Source of the DNA: a virus
Virus record (IMG/VR): IMGVR_UViG_3300025469_000003
Location: 27,923 to 91,922 of that record
Length of the DNA: 64,000 nucleotides
Direction: 5' to 3' (one strand)
Shown: piece by piece, positions 15,851 through 22,344 of the stretch
How positions within the stretch are numbered: position 1 is the first letter of the stretch
Layout: each line of letters opens with the position of its first letter
The notes under the pieces: generated by a model
What the model saw: the letters and a program-made list of their open reading frames with translations, nothing else
Told to the model about the DNA's origin: nothing
The model's database searches: none
Position numbers and translations under genes: made by a program

Positions 15851-16157
15851 TGCTGAGGGTAGATGGAGTCGAACCACCACAGAGGCTAGGCGCTGTACAC
15901 ACGGAGCTAGCCTCCATCCGCTTTTATTGCTACTGGATTTCACAAGGTTCCTGCCTCGCCTCAGCGCATAACTGGCGGCTTCGAGGAATGGGATTCGAGA
16001 CCCACTATACGAAACAATTACCGGGCTTAATCCGGCACGTAACCGCATACCGAACGCAACTGCGTTGTGCCTATCCACAAGGCGCTCCAAGGATTTGAGG
16101 TCTTACGTCTATCAGTAGCCTATTTAGCGTTGCATCTGCCGATTCTGCCATACCCCC
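15851..16157 (-). ncRNA. tRNA-Leu-like gene with about 200-nt insertion in the anticodon arm
   Basis: Minus strand: a 5' half (GGGGGTA acceptor, TG, D-arm GCA GAATCGGCAGA TGC, class II Leu style) begins at 16157. A 3' half (AGCG, a long variable hairpin GAGGCTAG...CTAGCCTC, T-arm GGTGG TTCGACT CCATC, acceptor TACCCTC, A) ends at 15854. The two acceptor strands pair 7/7 with one G-T. CGCT (5') and AGCG (3') can close the anticodon stem, then GCTACTG/CAGTAGC continue the helix around a structured domain. No U33 is obvious, so the splice point and anticodon are unknown. Confidence 0.6.
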
Positions 16158-16301
16158 GAAAAGGTTTTGGGGAAAGATGAGTGGTGAGGATTTCGCTTTC
16201 GGTTTCGTCCCGGCCTATCCTCTAGGGCTAGGGCGAAGCTGCGCCGTTGATTCGAGCCTAAGCGATGTCTTGCCCGTACGGGCCTCACCTTCCCCCAAAC
16301 T

Positions 16302-16386
16302 TGGTGGCGATAGAGGGAGTCGAACCCACACGGTTTTACCCACTGGTTTTTGAAACCAGCGCGTCTGCCAGTTCCACCATATCGCC
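16302..16386 (-). tRNA. tRNA-Leu (CAA)
   Basis: Acceptor GGCGATA/TATCGCC, D-arm with GG, anticodon arm CTGGT TTCAAAA ACCAG (CAA, reads UUG), class II variable arm, T-loop TTCGACT, discriminator A, encoded CCA. Confidence 0.92.
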
Positions 16387-16395
16387 TGAAAGATT

Positions 16396-16478
16396 TGGTA
16401 CGGGGAGAGGGCATCGAACCCCCATGGTTGCCCACTGGTTTCTAAGACCAGCGCGTCTGCCAATTCCGCCATCCCCGC
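16396..16478 (-). tRNA. tRNA-Leu (TAG)
   Basis: Acceptor GCGGGGA/TCCCCGT (first pair G-T), anticodon arm CTGGT CTTAGAA ACCAG (TAG, reads CUA), class II variable arm, T-loop TTCGATG, encoded CCA. Its body is a close relative of the neighbouring tRNA-Leu (CAA), suggesting duplication. One arm of a 23-bp inverted repeat ends 4 nt before its 5' end. Confidence 0.9.
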
Positions 16479-16481
16479 ACA

Positions 16482-16738
16482 CGAGAACATTCGGCAGAGT
16501 ATCGTTACTCTTTTCTCGCAGTTCCTACCGGATTTGAAAAAAGAGAGTATGGATTTCACTTTGTTCCTGCCTACGCCTAGCCCGCATGGGGTTCGGACCC
16601 ATGTTCCTGCGGTATATTCTGCCCGCAGTGTGCTTCCTGCATCGCCGGTTTGCCCCGGCTAGCCTATGTCTACACTAGCGGTAAGGTTTCGGTCTTACGT
16701 CTCTCACACTTTTTGATACTCTGCCGAATGCTCTCGTT
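16482..16738. repeat. 257-bp unit closed by a 23-bp inverted repeat
   Basis: ACGAGAACATTCGGCAGAGT at 16482-16501 (arm continues ATC to 16504) is matched by its inverse at 16716-16738 with one mismatch. The right arm lies inside the 49-residue gene; the left arm abuts tRNA-Leu (TAG). Between them is a tRNA-like fold and edge motifs shared with the domain inserted in the interrupted tRNA-Leu: AGACGTAAGACC, and GGCAGGAAC plus GTGAAATCC. Confidence 0.7.
16578..16661 (-). ncRNA. Degenerate tRNA-like RNA inside the inverted-repeat unit
   Basis: Minus strand: TAGCCGG and CGGGCTA can form an acceptor stem (6 of 7 pairs); D-arm GCA AACCGGCGA TGC; T-arm ATGGG TCCGAAC CCCAT with C instead of the invariant T55. 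The middle is too long for an anticodon arm: CTGCGG, 10-nt loop, CCGCAG, with no usable U33. No CCA. Likely not an aminoacyl acceptor as it stands. Confidence 0.5.
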
Positions 16739-16819
16739 CTGTGGCAGCCAGGCGGCCGCCTGAGAGGCAAGCTCAAAACAGAGCTGACGGAAGCTCTCGA
16801 TAGTAAGCCAATTGATCAT
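16670..16819 (-). CDS. Hypothetical small protein
   Basis: 49 residues (MINWLTIESFRQLCFELASQ ... TLPLV) from ATG 16819, overlapping the upstream stop as ATGA. Amphipathic helix at the start, basic near the end (SIKKCERRKTE). Its 3' third contains one arm of the 23-bp inverted repeat and the AGACGTAAGACC edge motif, so coding and structured-RNA signals overlap here. No family recognised. Confidence 0.55.
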   Translation of the reverse strand: MINWLTIESFRQLCFELASQAAAWLPQNESIRQSIKKCERRKTETLPLV

Positions 16820-17022
16820 TGACCAGAAAGCTTGCGTATGGTCTCGCCGTAGTCCCTGACGGCACGGCTGACTGCCTCTGCGACAACTGGATTCCGACGC
16901 TCTGGAATGCCCGGGATGGTCAGGGTGGCGATTATTGGATCTGCGTAGAATTGATACTTCAAGGCCACCTCACCGCCCACAGTGATTTCGAATCGCTCAA
17001 TCTTTCTTATTCTTATTTCCAT
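16816..17022 (-). CDS. Hypothetical small protein
   Basis: 68 residues from ATG 17022 with a strong site (GGAGAGGGCG). Beta-rich first half (IRIRKIERFEITVGGEVALK), helical end (VVAEAVSRAVRDYGETIRKL). ATGA overlap with the next gene. Function unknown. Confidence 0.65.
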   Translation of the reverse strand: MEIRIRKIERFEITVGGEVALKYQFYADPIIATLTIPGIPERRNPVVAEAVSRAVRDYGETIRKLSGQ

Positions 17023-17050
17023 CGCCCTCTCCTTCGTTGGCTTGGTTATC

Positions 17051-17167
17051 CTACTCCTCCAGCAACTCGGAAATCCTCTTTCTCTCAATCCACTTAAACC
17101 CAGCATAGCTCGTCACTAAAGCGATGTCCACGTCTCCGCCCGCGGTTTTTGAAGTTGCGACGATCAT
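17051..17167 (-). CDS. Hypothetical small protein, possibly leaderless
   Basis: Reading MIVATSKTAGGDVDIALVTS ... RISELLEE, 38 residues from ATG 17167; an in-frame ATG at 17185 would add six. The upstream ATG lies inside the promoter spacer, so the 17167 start, 8 nt after the -10 box, is preferred and implies a leaderless or nearly leaderless message. No family recognised. Confidence 0.5.
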   Translation of the reverse strand: MIVATSKTAGGDVDIALVTSYAGFKWIERKRISELLEE

Positions 17168-17175
17168 AACTTCCC

Positions 17176-17204
17176 ATGTTACCATACCTCCAATCCCTTG
17201 TCAA
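17176..17204 (-). promoter_or_regulatory. Sigma70-type promoter
   Basis: Minus strand: -35 TTGACA (17199-17204), 17-nt spacer containing GGAGG, -10 TAACAT (17176-17181). It faces the small genes 17167 to 16670 and the tRNAs beyond. Confidence 0.7.
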
Positions 17205-17335
17205 CTGGTTTTTTTTGGGCGGTCGGAGTCGGATACTCCGAAACAGCAGCCTCGCATCGGCCAACGCTTTACGTGGCCTTCGCCTGCAAGTCCATCGCAT
17301 CTGCTGTCAGCTTGCAGCCTCCGCCCAAATCTATT

Positions 17336-17410
17336 TGGTGCGCCCGGATGGATTTGAACCACCGGCTTCCTGCTTGTAGGGCAGGCACTCTTCCGCTGAG
17401 TTACGAGCGC
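17336..17410 (-). tRNA. tRNA-Val (TAC) with C33
   Basis: Acceptor GCGCTCG/CGGGCGC, T8-A9, D-arm ACTC AGCGGAA GAGT, anticodon arm CCTGC CCTACAA GCAGG (TAC), T-arm GGTGG TTCAAAT CCATC, encoded CCA. The base before the anticodon is C instead of the nearly universal U33. Confidence 0.87.
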
Positions 17411-17411
17411 A

Positions 17412-17505
17412 TGGCGGAAGGTGCTGGATTTGAACCAGCGGGTCCCTTTGAGGGGGACCAACGGTTTAGCAAACCGCCGCATTCGACCATCTCTGCCAAC
17501 CTTCC
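17412..17505 (-). tRNA. tRNA-Ser (GCT)
   Basis: Acceptor GGAAGGT/ACCTTCC, anticodon loop TTGCTAA (GCT, reads AGC/AGU), long class II variable arm GGTCCC...GGGACC, T-loop TTCAAAT, discriminator G as expected for Ser, encoded CCA. Two nt from tRNA-Val. Confidence 0.92.
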
Positions 17506-17511
17506 GTAAAC

Positions 17512-17583
17512 CGCGCAGTGCGGGAGTCGAACCCGCCAGTAACGGCTTTGCAGGCCGTTGCCTAGCCGATTGGCTTCCTGCGC
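17512..17583 (-). tRNA. tRNA-Cys (GCA), overlapping the DNA ligase gene
   Basis: Anticodon arm ACGGC CTGCAAA GCCGT (GCA), T-arm GCGGG TTCGACT CCCGC, acceptor GCGCAG/CTGCGC. Position 8 is not T and no CCA follows, so host CCA addition is needed. The first 22 nt are also the last codons of the upstream ligase gene (stop TAG at 17562-17564). Confidence 0.82.
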
Positions 17584-18623
17584 GTAGTGAACGCCACATT
17601 TCGTTTCGGACGCTCGGGAGCGTGAGCCAAATTTTCAAGCGGCACTCGCTCGATAGGAATGTTCTGAATAGCCGGACCGGGCACGTTCAAACGTCCGGTA
17701 GGGCTAGGAGCGTCCATGTCCAACTTGCTACGCCAGCCAAGGAAGATTGCATGACGTGGTTTAACCTTGGCACCATGTGGAAAGTGTTTGTACTTCATGA
17801 TGCGACCGTTGTAGGCCAGTGGGTTCGCTTGCAGTTCTTTCCACATCTTGCGTCGCTGGCGCATCGTGAATCCGACGCCGACCTCGAACTCGACTTTGCT
17901 CTTGCAATCACGTACTAGAAACCGGCCAAGCAAAGGCAGAGGCACCTTACCAGCTTTGGACAGGGACCTCTTCGTATGGCCGAGGGCGTTCTTGAACGCA
18001 GCATTGGCGTTGTGATAGAGGGGTAGAAAATCATAGACCTCGGCGTCTGCGTCAACAAACCTCTTCACCTTTAGCAGCCAGCCTTCCCGCTCTGTTGACC
18101 GGCCATGCTTGTACGGACCTTGCGGGTCCCGGACCATCACGCCCTCGCCGCCATGGGCTAGAACGTCTTTCTCGAAGGCCCGCAACTCAGCCACACAGAA
18201 TACGAGGGTCTGGCGGACAGCTTTAACACTGAAAGACAACGGACCCATAGCAGTAACAGCATAGCAATAATCTTCGTACCGTTGCTCGAAAGGCTTGTCC
18301 TCTACCTTGTCGAATACGTAAAAGTCAACGTCTGCGCCACGGGAATCATGTTCACTCATGACGATGGAAAGCGTGAGGCAGTAGCAATCCTTTGCATTCG
18401 GGTCGCCGTAAATAAGCTCTCCGTCCAGACCCGGCTCTGCCCTGCGAAGTTTTTCCTGCACAAATTCGTTCGGAATCAGATTCATACTGCGACTCATAAC
18501 AACCGAGGCAGTATTATCTTCCTTGTGAATAAACGCACGAATCCCGTCCAGCTTCACAGAGGCATAGACCGGGTAGCGTAACTTTTTCACATTGCTTGTC
18601 TGTGTTGCCAACATCACCTGCAT
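17562..18623 (-). CDS. ATP-dependent DNA ligase
   Basis: 353 residues. Motif I SVKLDGIRA puts the adenylated Lys at 24; GLDGELIYGD (motif III-like), GEGVMVRDP (motif IV) and WLLKVKRF (motif V) follow in order, then an OB-fold tail with FEVGVGFTMRQR. It seals nicks in replicating phage DNA using ATP. The last seven residues are encoded inside tRNA-Cys. Start ATG 18623. Confidence 0.9.
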   Translation of the reverse strand: MQVMLATQTSNVKKLRYPVYASVKLDGIRAFIHKEDNTASVVMSRSMNLIPNEFVQEKLRRAEPGLDGELIYGDPNAKDCYCLTLSIVMSEHDSRGADVDFYVFDKVEDKPFEQRYEDYCYAVTAMGPLSFSVKAVRQTLVFCVAELRAFEKDVLAHGGEGVMVRDPQGPYKHGRSTEREGWLLKVKRFVDADAEVYDFLPLYHNANAAFKNALGHTKRSLSKAGKVPLPLLGRFLVRDCKSKVEFEVGVGFTMRQRRKMWKELQANPLAYNGRIMKYKHFPHGAKVKPRHAIFLGWRSKLDMDAPSPTGRLNVPGPAIQNIPIERVPLENLAHAPERPKRNVAFTTRRKPIG

Positions 18624-18632
18624 ACTTCCTCC

Positions 18633-18788
18633 CTATGCGGTCCGGCGGCCGTCACGAAGCCAGAAGGTGCGCCGGGCAATCTGTTTTTGCACTTCCGGGT
18701 CATTCTCTTTTAGGATGACTTGCAGCAGCTTTTCCGCAAACTCATCCTCTACAACTTTCACTGCGCGAACCCATTCAGTCAGCAGCAT
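18633..18788 (-). CDS. Hypothetical small protein
   Basis: 51 residues (MLLTEWVRAVKVVEDEFAEK ... DGRRTA), all-helical in appearance with alternating acidic and basic residues. ATG 18788 follows GAGAGGAGCGGTT. Overlaps the SWIM gene by 14 nt and precedes the ligase by 9 nt. No family recognised. Confidence 0.65.
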   Translation of the reverse strand: MLLTEWVRAVKVVEDEFAEKLLQVILKENDPEVQKQIARRTFWLRDGRRTA

Positions 18789-19521
18789 AACCGCTCCTCT
18801 CTTTCGCGTGCGTCATATGGTAGCCATGGCAAAGGTTGCAGGGATACACTCGGAAAATGATGCCGTGTTCCTTTCCTTGGCGCTCAGCGGCGCTCTCTGC
18901 TTCGTGGCGCGTCGAATACCGCATCTTACTTCGGCATGACTTCCACTGCAAATAGGCGCGTGATTTCATCCCTCTCCAACATTCGGGAAGAGTGATGGTC
19001 AACTTTCGACCCCGGCGCACATAAGCGCGTTTTTGAATGGCGTCCAGAGTCGCCCGCTCCAAATGGCCGTTCCATTGTTCCAGACCTTCCTTGCACATTT
19101 CCACGATTTCCCGGACCTCATCCTCGAGCGGCGCATCCTTGGAAGTGATGCCGAGGGCGTAAACGGCGTAGCCGAGGGCTTCGCCGCGTGATGCACACTT
19201 GGGCTGTGATTCTTTCCCGTACTGAATCAGAGTTTCGAGGGCGCAACGGGCCACGTCACGCGGATTGTAGGCCGGCCCTTTCCCATCGACCGCCGCGGGC
19301 AGCAATTCCCATTCTCTGCGGTAGTTCATGACCGCATCAATATGTTTGCAGGCCATTCCCAAACCTTGCAGCCGGGCGACCCAATGCGGGCAAGAGCAAT
19401 GCCAGTTTCCTTGCCTGTCCATAGCCACGATGTAAGGCGGAAGGTCGGTGTTTCGGAAACTGTCAACCGAGTACCGCTCCATCCAACCCAATCGAATGCT
19501 CGAATTTAATTTTCTAATCAT
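18775..19521 (-). CDS. SWIM zinc-finger protein with C-terminal zinc motif
   Basis: 248 residues. SWIM motif WHCSCPHW ... MACKHID at about 40-65; near the end KSCRSKMRYSTRHEAESAAE and YPCNLCHGYHMTH look like a phage C2H2-type zinc finger. The middle is helical. It is the first gene behind the promoter at 19562-19590 and leads into the ligase and tRNA genes. Nucleic-acid binding is likely; a regulatory or repair role is inferred. Confidence 0.75.
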   Translation of the reverse strand: MIRKLNSSIRLGWMERYSVDSFRNTDLPPYIVAMDRQGNWHCSCPHWVARLQGLGMACKHIDAVMNYRREWELLPAAVDGKGPAYNPRDVARCALETLIQYGKESQPKCASRGEALGYAVYALGITSKDAPLEDEVREIVEMCKEGLEQWNGHLERATLDAIQKRAYVRRGRKLTITLPECWRGMKSRAYLQWKSCRSKMRYSTRHEAESAAERQGKEHGIIFRVYPCNLCHGYHMTHAKERSGYAAD

Positions 19522-19561
19522 GGTGGTAGGGCCTCCCAGCCCTAGACTTTTTCATTCTAAT

Positions 19562-19590
19562 AGAATAGCGCAAACGCATACGCTTGTCAA
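19562..19590 (-). promoter_or_regulatory. Sigma70-type promoter for the SWIM-ligase-tRNA operon
   Basis: Minus strand: -35 TTGACA (19585-19590), 17-nt spacer, -10 TATTCT (19562-19567), 40 nt before the SWIM gene start. Confidence 0.8.
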
Positions 19591-19626
19591 ACAGAATTTC
19601 ACTCTGCATGTAACAGACCTCGACGG

Positions 19627-19911
19627 ATGGCCAAGTGGTCAAGGTCTGTAGCCCACATAGTGAAGCCTGCCATGGTTTTTCAAGAGCCACAACTTTCTCC
19701 CGTACCGGATACGCGCTTTCAGTGCCGTCCCGGGCCTTTACCAAAAGTAGGCTACGGAATTGACCGAATAGATTCCGCCAAAGGTTATACATTTGGCAAC
19801 ATCCGACCTTGTTGTAAAGTTTGTAACTTCGCAAAAAACAACCTTTCAGAAAATGCTTTTCAAGATTGGATTGTCAGAGTTTACAAACATTGGGCTTCCG
19901 TTCCTCGTTAA
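19627..19911 (+). CDS. Degenerate HNH endonuclease (second family)
   Basis: The only plus-strand gene in this minus block. The core GYGIDRIDSAKGYTFGNIRP then CCKVCN and AFQDWIVRVYKHW matches the phage HNH type that normally begins with CxxCG; the first Cys pair is missing (only RFQCRPG), so the zinc site and probably activity are lost. The start (ATGGCCAAG at 19627) lacks a good site and resembles a tRNA D-arm. Related to the broken HNH at 35532. Probably a decaying homing gene. Confidence 0.5.
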   Translation: MAKWSRSVAHIVKPAMVFQEPQLSPVPDTRFQCRPGPLPKVGYGIDRIDSAKGYTFGNIRPCCKVCNFAKNNLSENAFQDWIVRVYKHWASVPR

Positions 19912-20187
19912 TTAACTGCTAGTCCGCTCCGTTTTCACCAACAGCTTATAAGCGAACCAAAGCGGCTCTTGCGCTGCCAAAGTTTCCGCAACAGTTCGTG
20001 TATGAAGTATGATGCACTCAGCATTCAAATGGCCAAGGGCATTGAGAACGATGTTCTTCCCGCCTCTGGAAAGTAGATTGACCCATTCTTCCTTTTCTTT
20101 TTGATCTTCAAGAAAAGGGTTACGTGCCCATTCTTCAAATTGCTCAATTTCCTTTTTGAGCCTATCAAACTTCGATTCAATACTCAT
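19912..20187 (-). CDS. Hypothetical coiled-coil protein
   Basis: 91 residues from ATG 20187. Acidic and basic heptad-like N-terminus (KFDRLKKEIEQFEEWARNPF) then a helical region. It abuts the convergent HNH gene at 19911. No family recognised. Confidence 0.6.
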   Translation of the reverse strand: MSIESKFDRLKKEIEQFEEWARNPFLEDQKEKEEWVNLLSRGGKNIVLNALGHLNAECIILHTRTVAETLAAQEPLWFAYKLLVKTERTSS

Positions 20188-20188
20188 T

Positions 20189-20263
20189 TCATCCTCTTTT
20201 TCTGCGCAGTTCTAAGTAAATCAGGAACAATAATGCAATGACGGCGCAAAGTAGATTTTCCAT
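20189..20263 (-). CDS. Very small membrane peptide
   Basis: 24 residues (MENLLCAVIALLFLIYLELR then RKRG): one transmembrane helix with basic tail. ATG 20263 follows GGGAGAAAACG; stop is 1 nt before the next gene. Small enough to be missed by gene callers. Confidence 0.6.
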   Translation of the reverse strand: MENLLCAVIALLFLIYLELRRKRG

Positions 20264-20273
20264 CGTTTTCTCC

Positions 20274-20336
20274 CTTCGCAGAACACTCGACTGTGCCGAA
20301 TGCTCTGCGAAGCCGGGGGAGTTAAGTTGTCCCCCG
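20274..20336. other. Two adjacent strong hairpins
   Basis: CTTCGCAGA (20274-20282) pairs with TCTGCGAAG (20304-20312); CGGGGGA (20314-20320) pairs with TCCCCCG (20330-20336). They precede the 24-residue gene on the minus strand. CGCAGA is also the first motif of the six intercistronic elements at 21.2-23.5 kb. The bases 20337-20476 hold no gene I can support. Confidence 0.6.
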
Positions 20337-20476
20337 ACTTCCTATTAAAATGTGAAAGAGAAAAAAGGTTAATTTTAATTCTTCATGGGCGCACCCCTTT
20401 CTTTTTTCTGTTAAAATTGTGTCTCAATTGGAGTAAAGTTTGTTAGCCGGGTGGAATCACCCCCTTTCTAGTTTGG

Positions 20477-20980
20477 TTACTCGTTCAACATGCAATCATG
20501 CAAATCGTAGTAATGCTCTTCAGCGCGAGCCATCACACGTTCTGCGCACGGATTGCAGTATGCGTCATCTTCCGACGTGTTGAAATCCTCGTACCACAGG
20601 CCGTCATAGAAATAACCAGCCACGATGCGGGTGTAGCAGTGCTGGCAGATGCGAGGCTCCTGAATCAGGATGCTGCAATAATCGCAATAGTCGCCGTTGT
20701 TCTGGCAGGTGCATCCATTCGGAAACATCTCGGCGGCCATGCTGGAGTTGTCCCACAGGGCCATTTCATCGCTGCCACAGTACGGGCAAACGAAGTACCA
20801 CGCATCATCAAAGTCCTGAGTCTCAACGACGCCATGCAGCAACACATGCTTGGCATCGCGGTAAAAGAAAACGGTGTTGCACACTTTGCAGCGTGCGCTG
20901 CATTTGCACTCATTGTGATCGTGCAGGCCATGCTTGCAATTGCATTCAAGTTTACAAGGAACTGCATATAAATTTCTCAT
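20477..20980 (-). CDS. Cysteine-rich multi-zinc-finger protein
   Basis: 167 residues with about 22 Cys: CKLECNCKHG, CKCSARCKVC, CPYCGSDEM, CTCQNNGDYCDYC, CQHCYTR and CNPCAER. Three or four zinc ribbons in series are likely. No catalytic motif seen. Start ATG 20980 overlaps the upstream stop as TAATG. Possibly a nucleic-acid or RNA-polymerase binding factor; not identified. Confidence 0.65.
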   Translation of the reverse strand: MRNLYAVPCKLECNCKHGLHDHNECKCSARCKVCNTVFFYRDAKHVLLHGVVETQDFDDAWYFVCPYCGSDEMALWDNSSMAAEMFPNGCTCQNNGDYCDYCSILIQEPRICQHCYTRIVAGYFYDGLWYEDFNTSEDDAYCNPCAERVMARAEEHYYDLHDCMLNE

Positions 20981-21198
20981 TAAGCTCTCCCGGCGCTAGC
21001 CGCCAATTGTTTGAATTGAAACGCACGTCCCTCTTGAACAGTGCGGGGCATATAGAATGCCTTGTTTTTCTGCGCTATTTCGTAGGAAGGAAACAACACC
21101 GTTCGATCTTGACCGGCTGGAATCCTTTCAACGAAAGGCTCCACATCGCTCAAGCTCACGTTCCGAAAATCCTTTGCAGTCAGATTAGGTTTCAACAT
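20980..21198 (-). CDS. Hypothetical protein
   Basis: 72 residues from ATG 21198 (site GCGAGGAGGCATC). Sequence MLKPNLTAKDFRNVSLSDVE ... ASAGRA; no motif recognised. First cassette of the element-separated array: the structured element A fills the space between it and the previous gene. Confidence 0.6.
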   Translation of the reverse strand: MLKPNLTAKDFRNVSLSDVEPFVERIPAGQDRTVLFPSYEIAQKNKAFYMPRTVQEGRAFQFKQLAASAGRA

Positions 21199-21296
21199 GA
21201 TGCCTCCTCGCGGGACCGGGCTTACAACCGGCCTGCCGCATTACAACACTCATAGACTAGGACACGCTAGCCGGTGTATGAATGCTGTGTTCTGCG
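21199..21296 (-). promoter_or_regulatory. Intercistronic structured element, copy A
   Basis: Minus strand: CGCAGA starts directly after the previous stop codon; a variable hairpin (ACAC/GTGT with GCTAGC in the loop); TAATGCGGCAG; then the hairpin GCCGG TTGTAAGC CCGG just before the ribosome-binding site. CGCA and TGCG can pair as an outer stem. Confidence 0.75.
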
Positions 21297-21530
21297 TTAC
21301 TTGCGAGGTTTTAAAAAGACGATGTACAATTCATAGAATGATAAACCTACAACTAATACTGTTAGCCATCCTTGAACTGTAATACAGTCATTAAAAAAAT
21401 CATTGGTTGTAAACAAATGATGATGATAGCGCCACAACCATGTTTGTACCCAGTCTAAGAATGTTATGATTGTATTCTCGATTGGGAAAGTCTCGTGAAG
21501 CCAGTCCAAAAAGTTTATGATATAATTCAT
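21297..21530 (-). CDS. Membrane protein
   Basis: 77 residues, Trp/Phe-rich N-terminus (INFLDWLHETFPIENTIITF) and a clear transmembrane helix near the C-terminus (WLTVLVVGLSFYELYIVFL). The segment FLDW is repeated 20 residues later. ATG 21530, site AGAGGGTACA. Its TAA touches element A. Confidence 0.65.
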   Translation of the reverse strand: MNYIINFLDWLHETFPIENTIITFLDWVQTWLWRYHHHLFTTNDFFNDCITVQGWLTVLVVGLSFYELYIVFLKPRK

Positions 21531-21612
21531 TGTACCCTCTCATGAAGAGCGTGGCCGGGCTTACAACCGGCCTGCCGCATTAAACCCGCACAGTATGCGG
21601 GTTCCGTCTGCG
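21531..21612 (-). promoter_or_regulatory. Intercistronic structured element, copy B
   Basis: CGCAGA after the stop codon; variable hairpin ACCCGCA TACTG TGCGGGT; TAATGCGGCAG; terminal hairpin GGCCGG TTGTAAGC CCGGCC; then AGAGGG and ATG. Confidence 0.78.
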
Positions 21613-22245
21613 TTAATGGATATAATATGATACATTCTTAACTGTGTTTGACCAGCAAGCACGGCATGTATCACAACGTCCACCTTGATTGGGAGCCGGA
21701 CATGCAAAGCCGATAGGAGCGGAATAACGCTGTACAGTAGAGGTTGTTAATTGAGTAAGGCCCTTTGGCTTGCAACCATGATCTATGATATAAGCTGACA
21801 ACCGGATTGTCAGGTTAGTAGGGATTGTTCCACCCTCAGCAAGAAATTTTCTCACTACATTAAACTCCTTGGTGGGCATCCAATGCTGGCACCAAGGGGT
21901 TGCATTAACAAGAGAAATTATCTGCCGTAGATGTGCTACGCTCTGAAGATCGCCTGCATCATGCCATCTAAAGTACGACTTGCCTTTTAACATTGTAACC
22001 ATAGCCTCTTGCCATTGTGGATGCTGAAGTGCTTTCAATTTGAAAGCACGAAAAGGATCAACATTTTTTGCAAAAGCTTTTGCATAGCCCTTCCTTGCAT
22101 AGCAATGAGCGCAAGGCGAGTTAGGATTACTGCGGAGAGTTTTTCCCACATGGCAGGAATCACAGGGCAGTGTGTATGACCCGCACGGCAACTTATTGTT
22201 AACGTAAATCTTTCCTACAATCTTTTCAGCTTGTTTCTTAGTCAT
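21613..22245 (-). CDS. GP88-like phage protein
   Basis: 210 residues resembling the Gene product 88 family of mycobacteriophages: CDSCHVGKT and CAHCYARKGYA near the N-terminus, SYFRWHDAGDLQ, WCQHWMPTKEFN, LTIRLSAYIID, and FACPAPNQGGRCDTCRACW at the end. The Cys pattern suggests a metal or Fe-S cofactor. The biochemical role of GP88 is not established. ATG 22245 after AGGAGGAAC. Element B follows its stop. Confidence 0.75.
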   Translation of the reverse strand: MTKKQAEKIVGKIYVNNKLPCGSYTLPCDSCHVGKTLRSNPNSPCAHCYARKGYAKAFAKNVDPFRAFKLKALQHPQWQEAMVTMLKGKSYFRWHDAGDLQSVAHLRQIISLVNATPWCQHWMPTKEFNVVRKFLAEGGTIPTNLTIRLSAYIIDHGCKPKGLTQLTTSTVQRYSAPIGFACPAPNQGGRCDTCRACWSNTVKNVSYYIH

Positions 22246-22340
22246 GTTCCTCCTAATTGCCGGGCTTACAACCGGCCTGCCGCATTACAACACTCATAGA
22301 CTAGGACACGCTAGCCAGTGTATAGATACTGTGTTCTGCG
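22246..22340 (-). promoter_or_regulatory. Intercistronic structured element, copy C
   Basis: Nearly identical to copy A: CGCAGA, hairpin with ACAC/GTGT around TGGCTAGC, TAATGCGGCAG, hairpin GCCGG TTGTAAGC CCGGC, then AGGAGGAAC and ATG. Confidence 0.78.
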
Positions 22341-22344
22341 AATG

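Noticed and set aside
15536-16090. 184-codon minus frame and several others across 15.5-17.5 kb
   Set aside because: They run through tRNA genes and structured units.
15851-16157. Standard tmRNA
   Set aside because: The 5' half has a normal class II D-arm, no tag ending in Ala-Ala-stop was found, and the typical 5' TTCGAC segment is absent; left open as a finding instead.
19618-19690. tRNA 5' half at the start of the plus-strand HNH gene
   Set aside because: D-arm-like sequence is present but no T-arm or acceptor partner could be found downstream.
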